A DNA stretch of 64,000 nt from Xylophilus sp. GW821-FHT01B05 (lineage in GTDB: Bacteria; Pseudomonadota; Gammaproteobacteria; Burkholderiales; Burkholderiaceae_C). Positions 8,516-18,252 of the stretch are shown here, in pieces. Within the stretch, counting starts at the first letter, position 1. The number at the start of each line of letters is the position of its first letter. The DNA lies in contig CP152408.1 of the NCBI GenBank assembly GCA_038961845.1, forward strand, positions 1,798,001 through 1,862,000, in the 5' to 3' direction. The notes beneath the pieces were generated by a model. It was not told the DNA's origin and did not search any database. It was given only the letters and a program-made list of their open reading frames with translations. Position numbers and translations under genes: made by a program.

Positions 8516-9280
8516 CTAGCGTGGCGCCATGCGCAGTGCGCCATCGAGCCGTATCACCTCGCCATTGAGGTGGCCGTTCTGCACGATGTGCGCGGCCAGC
8601 TGCGCGAATTCTTCGGGCTTGCCCAGGCGCGGCGGGAAGGGAATGGACTTGGCCAGTGCCTCTTGCACGGCCTCGGGCAGTTCTTGCATCAGGGGCGTGG
8701 CAAACAGGCCGGGCGCAATGGTGCAGACGCGGATGCCGTGCTGCGCCAGGTCGCGCGCCATGGGCAATGTCATGCCGACCAAGCCGCCCTTGGAGGCGCT
8801 GTAGGCCTGCTGGCCCACTTGGCCGTCAAAGGCCGCGACCGATGCGGTGAACAGCATCACACCGCGCTCGCCGCCGTCCAGCGGATCGAGCTTGGCGCAG
8901 GCTGCGGCAAACAGGCGGCTGATGTTGTAGGTGCCCAGCAGGTTGACCCGGATCACGCGCTCGAACGCGTCCAGCGGCGCGGCAGAACCGTCTTTTTGTA
9001 CTACGCGCTTGGCGCTGCCTATGCCGGCCACGTTCATCAGCAGGCGTGCCGGGCCGTGCGCGGCGGCGGCATGGGCCAGCGCGGCCTCCACGCTGGCGGT
9101 GTCGGTGATGTCGCAGCCGCAGGCCACGCCACCGATGTCGGCGGCGACTTTCTGTGCGCGTTCGATGTTCACGTCCAGCACCGCCACCTTGGCGCCCAGG
9201 CGGGCCAGTTCGCGTGCGGTGGCCTCACCCAGGCCCGATGCGCCGCCGGTGACGAGGGCGGCTTGTCCTTGCAATTGCAT
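8516..9280 (-). CDS. SDR-family 3-hydroxyacyl-CoA dehydrogenase
   Basis: A 254-residue short-chain dehydrogenase. The NAD-binding motif TGGASGLG is at about residues 11-18, DV at the end of beta-2 favours NAD over NADP, NVAG follows, and the catalytic Tyr and Lys are in YSASK. The sequence resembles type II 3-hydroxyacyl-CoA dehydrogenases (HSD10-like). Directly behind the CoA ligase gene (16-base gap) and crotonase gene, it would oxidise the 3-hydroxy-3-arylpropionyl-CoA intermediate to the beta-keto thioester, as CouN and Atu1415 do in beta-oxidative hydroxycinnamate pathways. The enzyme class is clear; the aromatic substrate is inferred from context. Confidence 0.88.
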   Translation of the reverse strand: MQLQGQAALVTGGASGLGEATARELARLGAKVAVLDVNIERAQKVAADIGGVACGCDITDTASVEAALAHAAAAHGPARLLMNVAGIGSAKRVVQKDGSAAPLDAFERVIRVNLLGTYNISRLFAAACAKLDPLDGGERGVMLFTASVAAFDGQVGQQAYSASKGGLVGMTLPMARDLAQHGIRVCTIAPGLFATPLMQELPEAVQEALAKSIPFPPRLGKPEEFAQLAAHIVQNGHLNGEVIRLDGALRMAPR

Positions 9281-9296
9281 GACGCTTCCTTTGTGT

Positions 9297-11192
9297 TTAA
9301 CGGGCGGTGGGTTGGGCAATGCCGGGTGCGCTGCCGTCGTGCAGCGCATCGACCAGCGCAGCGCGGTGCTTGAGTACGGCGCGCTGGTTGATCGAGCCCT
9401 TGTCGGTGACCTCGCCCAGGTCGATGGAGGGCGGCGTGCTCAGGATCAGCGCGCGCGCGATGCGGTTGGCGCTGCCGGTGGCGGTGGTGGCCAGGGTGTC
9501 GAGCAACTGCTGCAGCCATTGGCGCACGGGGGCGCTGGCGGCGACTTCTTCCATCGAGGTGCCGGCCGGCAGGCCTGACAGCCCGCGCAAGGCCTGAGTC
9601 GGGAACAGCAGGGCGCCGACCTCCTTCAGGTTGATGCCGGTCAGCACCGCGTCCTGCACATAGGGCGCACCGACGGCGGCGATCTTGGCGCGCAGCGGCC
9701 CCACGCTCACGAAGGTGCCGGTGGCGAGCTTGAAGTCTTCTGCGATGCGGCCATCAAAGCGCAGGCCGCGGTGGTGGTTGGCCGGGTCTATCCAGGCCAC
9801 GGCGTCGCCGGTGGAGAAGAAGCCTTCTTCATCGAAAGCATCGCGCGTGGCTTCGTCGTTGCGCCAGTAGCCGGGCGTGATGTTGGGGCCGCGGTAGCGC
9901 ACCTCGGTCTTGCCATCGACCTCCACCAGCTTGATGCGGATGCCCGCGGCCGGAAGGCCCAGGTCGCCCGAGGTGACCTCGGGGCCGGTGATGTAGAGCG
10001 CAAAGGGCGAGGACTCGGTCATGCCCAGGCCGGTGCCCATGACGATGCGCTCGCCCACCTCGGCCTCTTGCGTGCGGTGCAGGCTGTCCCACACCGGCTG
10101 GGCCAGCGCGGCGCCGGCGTAGAAGAACATCTTCACCCGCGACAGCAAGGTGCGGCGCAGCAGCGCGTCGTCCTGCATGGCCTGGGCGATGGCCTCGAAG
10201 CCGGTGGGTACGTTGAAGTAGATGGTGGGTGCGATCTCGCGCAGGTTGCGCAGGGTCTCGGCCATGCCGGCGGGCGTGGGCTTGCCGTCATCGATGTGCA
10301 GCGTGCCGCCGTTGTAGAGCACGATGCCCACGTTGTGGTTGCCGCCAAAGGTGTGGTTCCACGGCAGCCAGTCGATCAGCACCGGCGGCTCTGCTGCCAG
10401 CGCCGGGATGGACTGCAGCAGTTGCTGCTGGTTGGCGCACCACATGCGGTGCGTGTTGACCACGGCCTTGGGGTTCTTGGTGGAGCCTGAGGTAAACAAA
10501 AACTTGGTGATGGTGCCCGGGTGGATGGCGTGCATGGCGGCATCCACGGCCGGCGTGGCGGGGGTGCTCAGCAGCTCTGCCCAGGGCGTGCTCGCGCGGC
10601 CGGGTAGCGTGCCTTCGGCCAGCACCACTTCCACGTCGGCGCCCACCACGGCCTCGATGGCGCGGGCGTAGCGCTTGGCGTCGCTGGCAAACACCAGGCC
10701 CGGCGTGAGCGTGCCCAGCACATGGCGCAGCTTGTCGAAATCCTGGCTCACGGTGGAGTAGGCGGGCGACACCGGGCAGTGCGGAATGCCGGCGTAGAGG
10801 CAGCCCAGCGCCAGCAGTGCGTGCTCGATGCTGTTCTCGCTCAGGATCGCCACCGGCCGCTCGGCCGACAGGCCGCGTGCCAGCAGTGCCTGGCCAATGC
10901 TGCGCGCATGCTGCAGCGCCTGGGCATAGCTCACGTGCACCCAGTCGCCGGTGCTGCCGTCGGCATTGCGGCGGCGGCGCGCGATGTAGCTGCGGTCTGG
11001 CGTGGTCGCAGCCCAGTGCAGCAGGCGGTCGGTCATGCGGTGCGCGTAGGGCGCCAGTGGCAGCTCGGCCTCCAGGTATTGCACGCCCGGCGCGCCCTGC
11101 TGCAGCGTGGCCTGGGTGATGCCGAACTCCACGTGGCGGTAGCGCGGCGCCGCCGGCGTGGCGGGCCGGTCCAGGGTGTTTGTCTCGCTCAT
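9297..11192 (-). CDS. fcs: Feruloyl-CoA synthase-type AMP-forming ligase
   Basis: A 631-residue adenylate-forming enzyme. The P-loop-like motif LFTSGSTKNPKAVVNTH, the MGTGLGMTESSPF adenine-binding segment and YWRNDEATRDAFDEEGFFSTGD are all present. Length and the NVPTGFEAIAQAM segment match feruloyl-CoA synthases, which activate ferulate, coumarate or caffeate with ATP and CoA. ATG 11192 follows GGAAGGAAACCC; upstream codons are antisense to the crotonase gene. It lies between crotonase (31-base gap) and SDR genes in one operon and would perform the first cytoplasmic step. Confidence 0.87.
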   Translation of the reverse strand: MSETNTLDRPATPAAPRYRHVEFGITQATLQQGAPGVQYLEAELPLAPYAHRMTDRLLHWAATTPDRSYIARRRRNADGSTGDWVHVSYAQALQHARSIGQALLARGLSAERPVAILSENSIEHALLALGCLYAGIPHCPVSPAYSTVSQDFDKLRHVLGTLTPGLVFASDAKRYARAIEAVVGADVEVVLAEGTLPGRASTPWAELLSTPATPAVDAAMHAIHPGTITKFLFTSGSTKNPKAVVNTHRMWCANQQQLLQSIPALAAEPPVLIDWLPWNHTFGGNHNVGIVLYNGGTLHIDDGKPTPAGMAETLRNLREIAPTIYFNVPTGFEAIAQAMQDDALLRRTLLSRVKMFFYAGAALAQPVWDSLHRTQEAEVGERIVMGTGLGMTESSPFALYITGPEVTSGDLGLPAAGIRIKLVEVDGKTEVRYRGPNITPGYWRNDEATRDAFDEEGFFSTGDAVAWIDPANHHRGLRFDGRIAEDFKLATGTFVSVGPLRAKIAAVGAPYVQDAVLTGINLKEVGALLFPTQALRGLSGLPAGTSMEEVAASAPVRQWLQQLLDTLATTATGSANRIARALILSTPPSIDLGEVTDKGSINQRAVLKHRAALVDALHDGSAPGIAQPTAR

Positions 11193-11223
11193 GGGTTTCC
11201 TTCCTTTGGTGCGGCTGATGGAC

Positions 11224-12012
11224 TCAGCTCTTGGCGACCTTGGCGGCCTTGCCATCCAGGAAGGCGCGCACGCGCTCCTTGGCTTCGGGGGCGCTCTGGG
11301 CAATGGCGGCCATCAGCGCTTCGGTGAAGAAGCCTTGGTCGGCTGGCTGCTCGGCAATGCGGGGCAGGGCGTGCATCAGCGCGTAGTTGGTGAGCGGTGC
11401 GTTCTCGGCCACGCGCGCAGCCAGTTCCAGCGCCTTGTCAAAGGCCGTGCCCTCGGGCACCAGGTACTGGGCAAAGCCGGCACGCTCGCCGTCTTCTGCG
11501 TTGTAGACGCGGCCGGTCAGCATCATGTCGGTCATGCGCGCCGCGCCGATCAGCTTGGGGATGCGCACCGAGCCGCCACCGCCCACGAAGATGCCGCGCG
11601 AGCCCTCGGGCAGCGCGTAGAAGGTGCTGCTGTCGGCCACGCGGATGTGGCAGGCGCTGGCCAGCTCCAACCCGCCGCCCACCACCGCGCCATGCAGCGC
11701 CGCAATCACCGGCACCGGGCCAAACTGCACCCGCTCCAGCGCGGCGTGCCACATGCGCGAATGGTGCAGGCCGGCGCCGGCGTCGCGCTCTTTCAGCTCC
11801 GACAGATCCAGGCCGGCGCAGAAGTGCGGGCCTTCGCCGTCGATCACGGCGGCGCGCACGGTGTCAGGCAAATGGTCGAAGGTGTCGCGCAGCGCCAGGA
11901 TCACGCCATCAGACAGCGCATTGCGCTTGGCCGGGCGCGCCAGCCGCACGATGGCGACCGGGCCGCGCAGCTCCAGCTGGACGAAGGAAGAAGAAGCGTT
12001 GGAAGATGTCAT
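11224..12012 (-). CDS. Crotonase-family enoyl-CoA hydratase
   Basis: A 262-residue crotonase. Oxyanion-hole segments HFCAGLDL (about residues 65-72) and HGAVVGGGLEL (about 107-117) are intact, and the Glu of LPEGSRGIF occupies the usual catalytic position. A TTG five codons upstream is also possible. No strong ribosome-binding site is seen. In the operon with the CoA ligase and the SDR it should hydrate feruloyl- or coumaroyl-CoA. It could instead act as a hydratase-lyase producing vanillin, but no vanillin dehydrogenase gene is nearby while an SDR and a CouO-like hydrolase are, which favours a hydratase. Confidence 0.88.
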   Translation of the reverse strand: MTSSNASSSFVQLELRGPVAIVRLARPAKRNALSDGVILALRDTFDHLPDTVRAAVIDGEGPHFCAGLDLSELKERDAGAGLHHSRMWHAALERVQFGPVPVIAALHGAVVGGGLELASACHIRVADSSTFYALPEGSRGIFVGGGGSVRIPKLIGAARMTDMMLTGRVYNAEDGERAGFAQYLVPEGTAFDKALELAARVAENAPLTNYALMHALPRIAEQPADQGFFTEALMAAIAQSAPEAKERVRAFLDGKAAKVAKS

Positions 12013-12035
12013 GGAGATATTTGCCAAATGAGTGG

Positions 12036-12064
12036 ATTATTGTTATAAAAAATAACTAGTTCAA
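12036..12064 (-). promoter_or_regulatory. Promoter of the crotonase-ligase-SDR operon with operator in the spacer
   Basis: On the minus strand a -35 box TTGAAC (12059-12064) and a -10 box AATAAT (12036-12041) are 17 bases apart. The spacer holds the palindrome GTTAT-AAAAA-ATAAC (12042-12056), and GTTCA/TGAAC arms (12059-12063 and 12070-12074) overlap the -35. A repressor bound here would block RNA polymerase. The regulator gene is not evident in the window. Confidence 0.6.
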
Positions 12065-12126
12065 CGGGGTGAACCCATCTTGTTGCACAGTATTTACCCT
12101 GAGAAAGCATTGCGCTGGAGACACCC

Positions 12127-12987
12127 ATGGACCACGAAAACCTGATCGCCATAGACATCCACACCCACGCCGAAGTGAGCTGCTGGAACCCCTTCGACAA
12201 CTACGGCGAGGAGTACGACCGCGCGGCGGATAAGTACTTCAAAAATGGCCGCCGCCCGACCATCCAGGAGACCATCGACTACTACCGCAAGATCAAGATC
12301 GGCCTGGTGATGTTCACCGTGGATGCCGAGTCAAAACTCGGCCGCCGCCGCATCCCCAACGAAGAGATCGCCGAGGCCGCGCAGAAGAACAGCGACATGA
12401 TGATGTGCTTCGCCAGCATCGACCCGCACAAGGGCAAGATGGGCGCGCGCGAGGCCGAGCGGCTTATAAAAGAGCACGGCGTGAAGGGCTTCAAGTTCCA
12501 TCCCACGGTGCAGGGCTTTCACCCCTACGACAAGATGGCCTGGCCGATCTACGAGGTGATCAACGAACACAAGTTGCCGGCGATTTTTCACACCGGCCAC
12601 AGCGGCATCGGCAGCGGCATGCGCTGCGGCGGCGGCCTGCGGCTGGAGTACAGCAACCCCATGCATCTGGACGACGTGGCGGTGGACTTCCCCGACATGC
12701 AGATCGTCATGGCCCACCCCAGCTTCCCCTGGCAGGACGAGGCCCTGAGCGTGGCCACGCACAAGCCCAACGTCTGGATCGACCTGTCGGGCTGGAGCCC
12801 CAAGTACTTCCCCAAGCAGCTCGTGCAGTACGCCAACACGCTGCTGAAGGACCGCATTCTGTTTGGCAGCGACTACCCGCTGATCACGCCCGAGCGCTGG
12901 ATGAAGGACTTCGAAGAAGCCGGCTTCAAGCCCGAGGTGATGCCCGGCATCCTGAAGGGCAATGCGGTGCGGCTGCTGGGGCTTTAG
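12127..12987 (+). CDS. Amidohydrolase-superfamily hydrolase (CouO-like 4-hydroxyphenyl-beta-ketoacyl-CoA hydrolase candidate)
   Basis: A 286-residue TIM-barrel metal hydrolase: HxH at His12 and His14 (DIHTHAE), a carboxylate/His-rich middle (FHTGHSGIGSG, MAHPSFPWQ) and the final metal Asp in FGSDYP. A GGAG site precedes the ATG. It is transcribed divergently from the crotonase operon through a short AT-rich region. In the CoA-dependent beta-oxidative hydroxycinnamate pathway an amidohydrolase (CouO of Rhodococcus, Atu1421 of Agrobacterium) cleaves the aryl beta-ketoacyl-CoA to the benzoate and acetyl-CoA. The full enzyme set here makes this role likely, but the specific assignment is by context. 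Confidence 0.8.
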   Translation: MDHENLIAIDIHTHAEVSCWNPFDNYGEEYDRAADKYFKNGRRPTIQETIDYYRKIKIGLVMFTVDAESKLGRRRIPNEEIAEAAQKNSDMMMCFASIDPHKGKMGAREAERLIKEHGVKGFKFHPTVQGFHPYDKMAWPIYEVINEHKLPAIFHTGHSGIGSGMRCGGGLRLEYSNPMHLDDVAVDFPDMQIVMAHPSFPWQDEALSVATHKPNVWIDLSGWSPKYFPKQLVQYANTLLKDRILFGSDYPLITPERWMKDFEEAGFKPEVMPGILKGNAVRLLGL

Positions 12988-13078
12988 CGCCAGCGGGTGG
13001 TCATTTGAGTGCTATTGAATGAATAGCTTAATGTCCAGGTGAAAACTACGTTTCAGACAGTTTTGTACCTGAAGTGAA

Positions 13079-13109
13079 GATAGTGCTTGGGCATGGCACT
13101 ATCATTTTT
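13079..13109 (+). terminator. Rho-independent terminator after the amidohydrolase gene
   Basis: A perfect 8-base stem GATAGTGC/GCACTATC with a 9-base loop is followed by ATTTTT. It lies between the convergent amidohydrolase and tetR genes and faces the former. Confidence 0.7.
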
Positions 13110-13117
13110 GAGGATGC

Positions 13118-13720
13118 TCAGGCAGCGTACGCCGCCAAGAACACCGCCACCGTGCGTTCGACGATCTGCTTGATCTGTTGGCGTGTGGGTGCGGCGCTTA
13201 CGCCCATCAGGGTGCGGTTCATGGTTTCGCTGCTCAGCAAGCCCTGCAGGTGCATGGCCGCAATCGCTGGGTCCGCCTGCTTGAGCCGGCCGCTCTCCAT
13301 TTCTGCCTGAAGAAACGCGGCCACCGTGGCCTCGCCGCGTTGCGGCCCCAGCTCGAAGAAGCGGCGGCCGATGTCGGTGGTGCCGGCCTGCGCCACCACC
13401 ATGCGGTAGCCGCCGGTGGCCTCTGGTGTGCAGATGAAGGACACGAACTTTTCGCCAAAGCGGCGCAGCACGCGCGGCAGGTCGGCCGCGCCCGGCACCA
13501 GCTCGTCGAAGGCGGGGCCCAGGTGGCGGTTGCCGATGTAGATGGTGACGCCCAGAAACAGATCCTGCTTCGACGGGAAGTAGCTGTAGAGCGTGACCTT
13601 GGAGCCGCCCATGCGCGCGGCGATCTCGTCCATCGACGTCCGTTCGTAGCCCATTTCCTGGAACACCTGCGCCGCGATCTCCAGGATCGATTCCCTCTTT
13701 GCCTCGGTTTTTACTCTCAC
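13118..13720 (-). CDS. TetR/AcrR-family repressor of the adjacent efflux operon
   Basis: A regulator of about 200 residues with an N-terminal helix-turn-helix: ILEIAAQVFQEMGYERTSMDEIAARMGGSKVTLYSYFPSK is the canonical TetR layout (quoted in pieces: AAQVFQEMG, EIAARMG, SKVTLYSYF). The C-terminal ligand domain is of the AcrR type. In-frame ATGs exist at 13753 and 13771, but a good promoter ends near 13752, so these lie before the transcript start. The GTG at 13720 has AAAGG nine bases upstream and gives the usual family length. It is divergent from an RND operon and shares its control region, so it is probably that operon's local repressor. Confidence 0.85.
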   Translation of the reverse strand: MRVKTEAKRESILEIAAQVFQEMGYERTSMDEIAARMGGSKVTLYSYFPSKQDLFLGVTIYIGNRHLGPAFDELVPGAADLPRVLRRFGEKFVSFICTPEATGGYRMVVAQAGTTDIGRRFFELGPQRGEATVAAFLQAEMESGRLKQADPAIAAMHLQGLLSSETMNRTLMGVSAAPTRQQIKQIVERTVAVFLAAYAA

Positions 13721-13736
13721 GTCAATGCCTTTATTT

Positions 13737-13780
13737 TGAACTCGTGAGTTCATTATTGGGTTGCATTTCATTGTAGTCAA
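13737..13780 (-). promoter_or_regulatory. tetR promoter with overlapping palindromic operator
   Basis: On the minus strand TTGACT (13775-13780) and AATAAT (13752-13757) are 17 bases apart. Directly downstream, 13737-13752 reads TGAACTCGTGAGTTCA, with 7-base complementary arms, placed over the expected transcript start. This suggests autorepression and fixes the start codon downstream of 13745. Confidence 0.65.
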
Positions 13781-13805
13781 AGCTTATACTGAACTTGCGA
13801 GTATG
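13761..13805 (+). promoter_or_regulatory. RND operon promoter with second TetR box
   Basis: TTGCAT (13761-13766) and TATACT (13785-13790) are 18 bases apart. The sequence at 13790-13805, TGAACTTGCGAGTATG, resembles the palindrome 53 bases upstream and covers the expected start site. The two promoters overlap face to face. Confidence 0.6.
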
Positions 13806-13870
13806 TTTAAACGAGGCTGCATCCAGATGGTGGACGCAGCCTTTACGCCTTGTGCAAGGAGCTTTTCCTC

Positions 13871-15070
13871 ATGTCTTCGACCCATTCCCTGGCCAGCGGC
13901 AGCGCAATGCTTGTGCTGGTGTCGGTGCTGCTCACGGCTTGCGGAGACCCTCCGGGTGGCCCGCCGCCCGGGCCCTCGGGGCCGCCGCAGGTCAGCGTGC
14001 AGGTGGTGCAGCCGCAGCGCCTTGCACTCGATACCGAACTGCCGGGCCGCACCGTGCCCTACCAGATCGCCGACGTGCGCCCGCAGGTCACCGGCCTGAT
14101 CCAGGCGCGCAGCTTTCAGGAAGGCAGCCTGGTGAAGGCGGGCCAGCCGCTGTACCAGATCGACCCGGCCAGCTACCAGGCCAGCTATGACAGCGCGCGC
14201 GCCACGCTGGCCAAGAGCGAGGCCAGCCTGCGCACGACGCGGCTGAAGTCCGAGCGCTACAGCGAGCTGGTGGCGATCAAGGCCGTCAGCCAGCAAGACC
14301 AGGACGACGCCTCGGCGGCGCTGCAGCAAGGCGAGGCCGACGTGGCCGCAGCCAAGGCCGCGCTGGAGACGGCGCGCATCAACCTGGCCTACACCCGGCT
14401 GGTGTCGCCGATCAGCGGGCGCATTGGCAAGTCATCGGTGACGCCGGGGGCGTTGGTCACGGCCAACCAGGCGACGTCGCTCTCCACCGTGCAGCAGATG
14501 GACCCGATCTATGTCGATGTGACCCAGTCCAGCAGTGCGGTGCTGCGGCTAAAGCGTGCGCTGGCGCAGGGCGACCTGAAGGGCGGCGGCGCCAATTCCG
14601 CCGTCGTCAAGCTGCTGCTGGAAGACGGCAGCACCTACCCGCTCACCGGCAAGCTGCAGTTCTCTGACGTGACGGTGGACCAGGGCACGGGCGCCATCAC
14701 CCTGCGCGCGGTGTTCCCCAACCCCAAGGCCGACCTGCTGCCCGGCATGTATGTGCGTGCCGTGGTGGAAGAGGGCGTGAACGACCAGGCCCTACTGGTG
14801 CCGCAGCCGGCCGTCAGCCGCGACGCCACCGGCAAGCCCGTGGCCTATGTGGTGGATGCCGATGGCAAGCTTGAATCGCGGGCCATCACCACCGAGCGCG
14901 CCATTGGCGACCAATGGCTGGTGAGCTCCGGCCTGCAGGCCGGCGACCGCCTGGTGGTGGAAGGGCAGCAGAAGGCGCAGCCGGGCCAGGCGGTGAAGGT
15001 CGTGCCGCTGGCCACGGTGCCGGCAGCGAAGCTGGCCAGCAGTGTCCCCGCGCACGCGGCGGCCAACTGA
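13871..15070 (+). CDS. RND efflux periplasmic adaptor (membrane fusion protein), lipoprotein
   Basis: A 399-residue AcrA/MexA-type adaptor linking the inner-membrane pump to the outer-membrane channel. A lipobox LLTAC places the acylated Cys at residue 24. The lipoyl half-motifs ([14 protein letters not shown] and [13 protein letters not shown]) flank a helical hairpin, and the beta-barrel segment [16 protein letters not shown] is typical. AAGGAG before the ATG at 13871 sets the start. First gene of a three-gene operon divergent from tetR. The drug or solvent exported cannot be predicted. Confidence 0.95.
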   Translation: MSSTHSLASGSAMLVLVSVLLTACGDPPGGPPPGPSGPPQVSVQVVQPQRLALDTELPGRTVPYQIADVRPQVTGLIQARSFQEGSLVKAGQPLYQIDPASYQASYDSARATLAKSEASLRTTRLKSERYSELVAIKAVSQQDQDDASAALQQGEADVAAAKAALETARINLAYTRLVSPISGRIGKSSVTPGALVTANQATSLSTVQQMDPIYVDVTQSSSAVLRLKRALAQGDLKGGGANSAVVKLLLEDGSTYPLTGKLQFSDVTVDQGTGAITLRAVFPNPKADLLPGMYVRAVVEEGVNDQALLVPQPAVSRDATGKPVAYVVDADGKLESRAITTERAIGDQWLVSSGLQAGDRLVVEGQQKAQPGQAVKVVPLATVPAAKLASSVPAHAAAN

Positions 15071-15092
15071 CGCGCGCCAGGAGTTCAGCACC

Positions 15093-18000
15093 ATGGCTCG
15101 TTTTTTCATCGATCGCCCGATCTTCGCCTGGGTACTTGCCATCATCGTGATGCTGGCGGGTGTGATGGCCATCAAGACCCTGCCGATCGCGCAATACCCC
15201 ACCATCGCACCGCCGGCGGTTGCGATATCGGCCAGCTACCCGGGCGCCTCTGCCAAGACGCTGGAAGACACGGTGACCCAGGTCATCGAGCAGAAGATGA
15301 AGGGCCTGGACCGGCTGGCCTACATGTCTTCCACCAGCGAATCGACCGGCAGCGTGACCATCACGCTGACCTTCGAGAACGGCACCGATCCCGACACCGC
15401 CCAGGTGCAGGTACAGAACAAGCTGTCGCTGGCCACGCCGCTGCTGCCGCAAGAAGTGCAGCAGCAGGGCCTGCAGGTCACCAAGTCGGCCAGCAACTTC
15501 CTGAACGTGCTGGCCTTTGTGTCGCAAGATGGCAAGCTCAGCGGTGCCGACCTCTCCGACTATGTGGCGGCCAATGTGCAGGACGCGATCAGCCGCGTCG
15601 AAGGCGTGGGCGACACCACGCTGTTTGGTGCGCAGTACGCGATGCGCATCTGGCTCGATTCGAGCAAGCTCAACAGCTTCAAGCTGACGCCGCTCGACGT
15701 GAAGACCGCCATCCAGGCGCAGAACGCGCAGGTGTCGGCCGGGCAATTGGGCGGCCTGCCTGCGGTGCAGAACCAGCAGCTCAACGCCACCATCACCGCG
15801 CAGACGCGGCTGAAGACGGCGGGGGAGTTCGAGGCCATCCTGCTGCGCACGCAGGCCGACGGCTCGGCCGTGCGCCTGCGCGACGTGGCCCGCATCGAGC
15901 TGGGCAGCGAGAACTACGCCAACGTCAGCCGCTTCAACGGCAAGCCGGCGGCAGGCCTGGCGATCAAGCTCGCCACCGGCGCCAATGCGCTCGACACCGT
16001 GCGCGGCATCGACGCCAAGGTGGACGAACTGCGCAAGTTCTTCCCGACGGGCGTGGAGGTGATCAAGCCCTACGACACCACGCCCTTCGTGCGCATCTCG
16101 ATCGAAGAGGTGGTGAAGACGCTGATCGAGGCCATCGTGCTGGTGTTCTGCGTGATGTACCTGTTCCTGCAGAACTTCCGCGCCACGCTGATCCCGACCA
16201 TCGCCGTGCCGGTGGTGCTGCTGGGCACCTTCGGCGTGCTGGCGGCCTTTGGCTATTCGGTCAACACACTGACCATGCTGGCCATGGTGCTGGCGATTGG
16301 CCTGCTGGTGGATGACGCCATCGTGGTGGTCGAGAACGTCGAGCGCGTGATGAGCGAGGAGGGGCTGTCGCCGCTCGAGGCCACGCGCAAGTCCATGGGG
16401 CAGATCACCGGCGCGCTGGTGGGCGTGGCGATGGTGCTGGCGGCGGTGTTCGTGCCCATGGCTTTCTTTGGAGGCTCGACCGGCGTGATCTACCGCCAGT
16501 TCACGGTCACCATCGTGTCGGCGATGACGCTGTCGGTGCTGGTGGCGATGGTGCTTACGCCCGCGCTGTGCGCCACGCTGCTCAAGCCCGTGGAGAAGGG
16601 CCACGCGCTGGCCACCACCGGCTTCTTTGGCGCGTTCAACCGCCTGTTCGACCGCAGCAACCGTGGCTACCAGGGCGTGGTGCGGCACATGATTGGCCGT
16701 GGCTGGCGCTACATGGCGGGCTACGCGGTGCTGGTGCTGATGGTGGGCTTTGTGTTCGCCAAGATCCCGGCCGGCTTCCTGCCGGACGAAGACCAGGGCT
16801 CGCTGTTTGCGCTGGTGCAACTGCCGCCGGGCGCCACGCAGGAGCGCACGCTGAAAGTGATCGAGCAGGTCGAGCACCACTTCCTGGTAGACCAGAAGGA
16901 TGCGGTCGATTCCATCTTCTCGGTGGCCGGCTTCAGCTTTGCCGGCAGCGGGCAGAACACCGGCTTTGCCTTCGTCAAGCTCAAGCCCTGGGGCGAGCGC
17001 ACGCGCGCCGACCTGAAGGCCGCGGCCGTGGCCAACAAGGCCATGGGCTACTTCGCGCAGTTGCGCGACGCCACGGTGTTTGCCTTTGCGCCGCCAGCCG
17101 TATCTGAGCTTGGCAACGCCAGCGGCTTTGACCTGATGCTGCAGGACCGCGCCAACCTGGGCCACGACGCGCTGATGAAGGCGCGCAACCAGTTGCTGGG
17201 CGCCTTGAAGAAGGAGCCCGGCCTGGTGGCGGTGCGGCCCAACGGCATGGAAGACACGCCCGAGTTCCGGCTTGATATCGACGAGCACAAGGTGGGCACG
17301 CTGGGCCTGACCATGTCTGACGTCAACGACACCTTCTCGGCTGCCTGGGGCAGCAGCTATGTCAATGACTTCATTGACAAGGGGCGGGTGAAGAAGGTCT
17401 TCCTGCAGGCCGATGCGCCCTTCCGCATGTTGCCGGGCGACATCGACAACTGGTTCGTGCGCAACAGCAGCGGAGCGATGGTGCCGTTCAACGCATTCGC
17501 CACGGCCAGCTGGAGCTCTGGCTCGCCGCGGCTGGAGCGCTACAACGGCGTGCCCTCGGTCGAGATCCTGGGCATGGCCATGCCCGGCAAGTTGTCCAGC
17601 GGGCAGGCGCTGGACCTGGTGGAGCGCCACGCGGCCGAGCTGCCGCCCGGCATCGGCTACGAGTGGACCGGCATCTCGCGCCAGGAGCGCGCGGCAGGCG
17701 GCCAGTCGGCCATGCTATATGCGCTTTCCATCCTGGTCGTGTTCCTGTGCCTGGCCGCGCTGTACGAGAGCTGGTCCATCCCGTTCTCGGTGATCCTGGT
17801 GGTGCCGCTGGGCGTGCTGGGCACGCTGGTCGGTGCGCTGCTGACCTGGAAGATGAACGACGTGTACTTCCAGGTCGGCCTGCTGACAACGGTGGGGCTG
17901 GCGTCGAAGAACGCCATCCTGATCGTCGAATTCGCCAAGGACCTGGCGGCCCAGGGCATGGGCGTGGCCGAGGCGGCCCTGACCGCCGCGCGCATGCGGC

Positions 18001-18251
18001 TGCGCCCGATCCTGATGACCTCGCTGGCCTTCATCCTGGGCGTGCTGCCGCTGATGCTGGGCAAGGGCGCCGGCGCCGGCGCGCAGAACGCGCTGGGCAC
18101 GGCCGTGGTCGGCGGCATGGTCTCGGGCACGGTGTTGGCGATCTTCTTCGTGCCCCTGTTCTTCGTGATCGTGCGCCGCCTGTTCGAGAAGCGGCCCAAG
18201 CCCGCAGCCACGCAGACGCGCACCGATACCCCCTTGCTGGAAGGCCATTGA
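15093..18251 (+). CDS. RND efflux pump, HAE1 family (AcrB/MexB-like)
   Basis: A 1,052-residue inner-membrane proton-drug antiporter of standard family length. It starts [17 protein letters not shown], the universal HAE1 N-terminus. The proton-relay pair is in [16 protein letters not shown], and the two pseudo-symmetric halves each show one helix plus a large periplasmic loop plus five helices. CCAGGAG precedes the ATG at 15093, 22 bases after the adaptor gene. The gene leads directly into the outer-membrane factor gene. Confidence 0.96.
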   Translation: MARFFIDRPIFAWVLAIIVMLAGVMAIKTLPIAQYPTIAPPAVAISASYPGASAKTLEDTVTQVIEQKMKGLDRLAYMSSTSESTGSVTITLTFENGTDPDTAQVQVQNKLSLATPLLPQEVQQQGLQVTKSASNFLNVLAFVSQDGKLSGADLSDYVAANVQDAISRVEGVGDTTLFGAQYAMRIWLDSSKLNSFKLTPLDVKTAIQAQNAQVSAGQLGGLPAVQNQQLNATITAQTRLKTAGEFEAILLRTQADGSAVRLRDVARIELGSENYANVSRFNGKPAAGLAIKLATGANALDTVRGIDAKVDELRKFFPTGVEVIKPYDTTPFVRISIEEVVKTLIEAIVLVFCVMYLFLQNFRATLIPTIAVPVVLLGTFGVLAAFGYSVNTLTMLAMVLAIGLLVDDAIVVVENVERVMSEEGLSPLEATRKSMGQITGALVGVAMVLAAVFVPMAFFGGSTGVIYRQFTVTIVSAMTLSVLVAMVLTPALCATLLKPVEKGHALATTGFFGAFNRLFDRSNRGYQGVVRHMIGRGWRYMAGYAVLVLMVGFVFAKIPAGFLPDEDQGSLFALVQLPPGATQERTLKVIEQVEHHFLVDQKDAVDSIFSVAGFSFAGSGQNTGFAFVKLKPWGERTRADLKAAAVANKAMGYFAQLRDATVFAFAPPAVSELGNASGFDLMLQDRANLGHDALMKARNQLLGALKKEPGLVAVRPNGMEDTPEFRLDIDEHKVGTLGLTMSDVNDTFSAAWGSSYVNDFIDKGRVKKVFLQADAPFRMLPGDIDNWFVRNSSGAMVPFNAFATASWSSGSPRLERYNGVPSVEILGMAMPGKLSSGQALDLVERHAAELPPGIGYEWTGISRQERAAGGQSAMLYALSILVVFLCLAALYESWSIPFSVILVVPLGVLGTLVGALLTWKMNDVYFQVGLLTTVGLASKNAILIVEFAKDLAAQGMGVAEAALTAARMRLRPILMTSLAFILGVLPLMLGKGAGAGAQNALGTAVVGGMVSGTVLAIFFVPLFFVIVRRLFEKRPKPAATQTRTDTPLLEGH

Positions 18252-18252
18252 C

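Noticed and set aside
11224..12012. Feruloyl-CoA hydratase-lyase (vanillin-forming) for the crotonase
   Set aside because: No vanillin dehydrogenase gene is nearby, while an SDR and a CouO-like hydrolase needed only by the beta-oxidative route are present. Not excluded by sequence alone.
14886..17630. Open frame of 914 codons on the minus strand
   Set aside because: It is antisense to the RND pump gene, is His/Gln/Gly/Arg-rich without domains, and results from high third-position G+C in the real gene.
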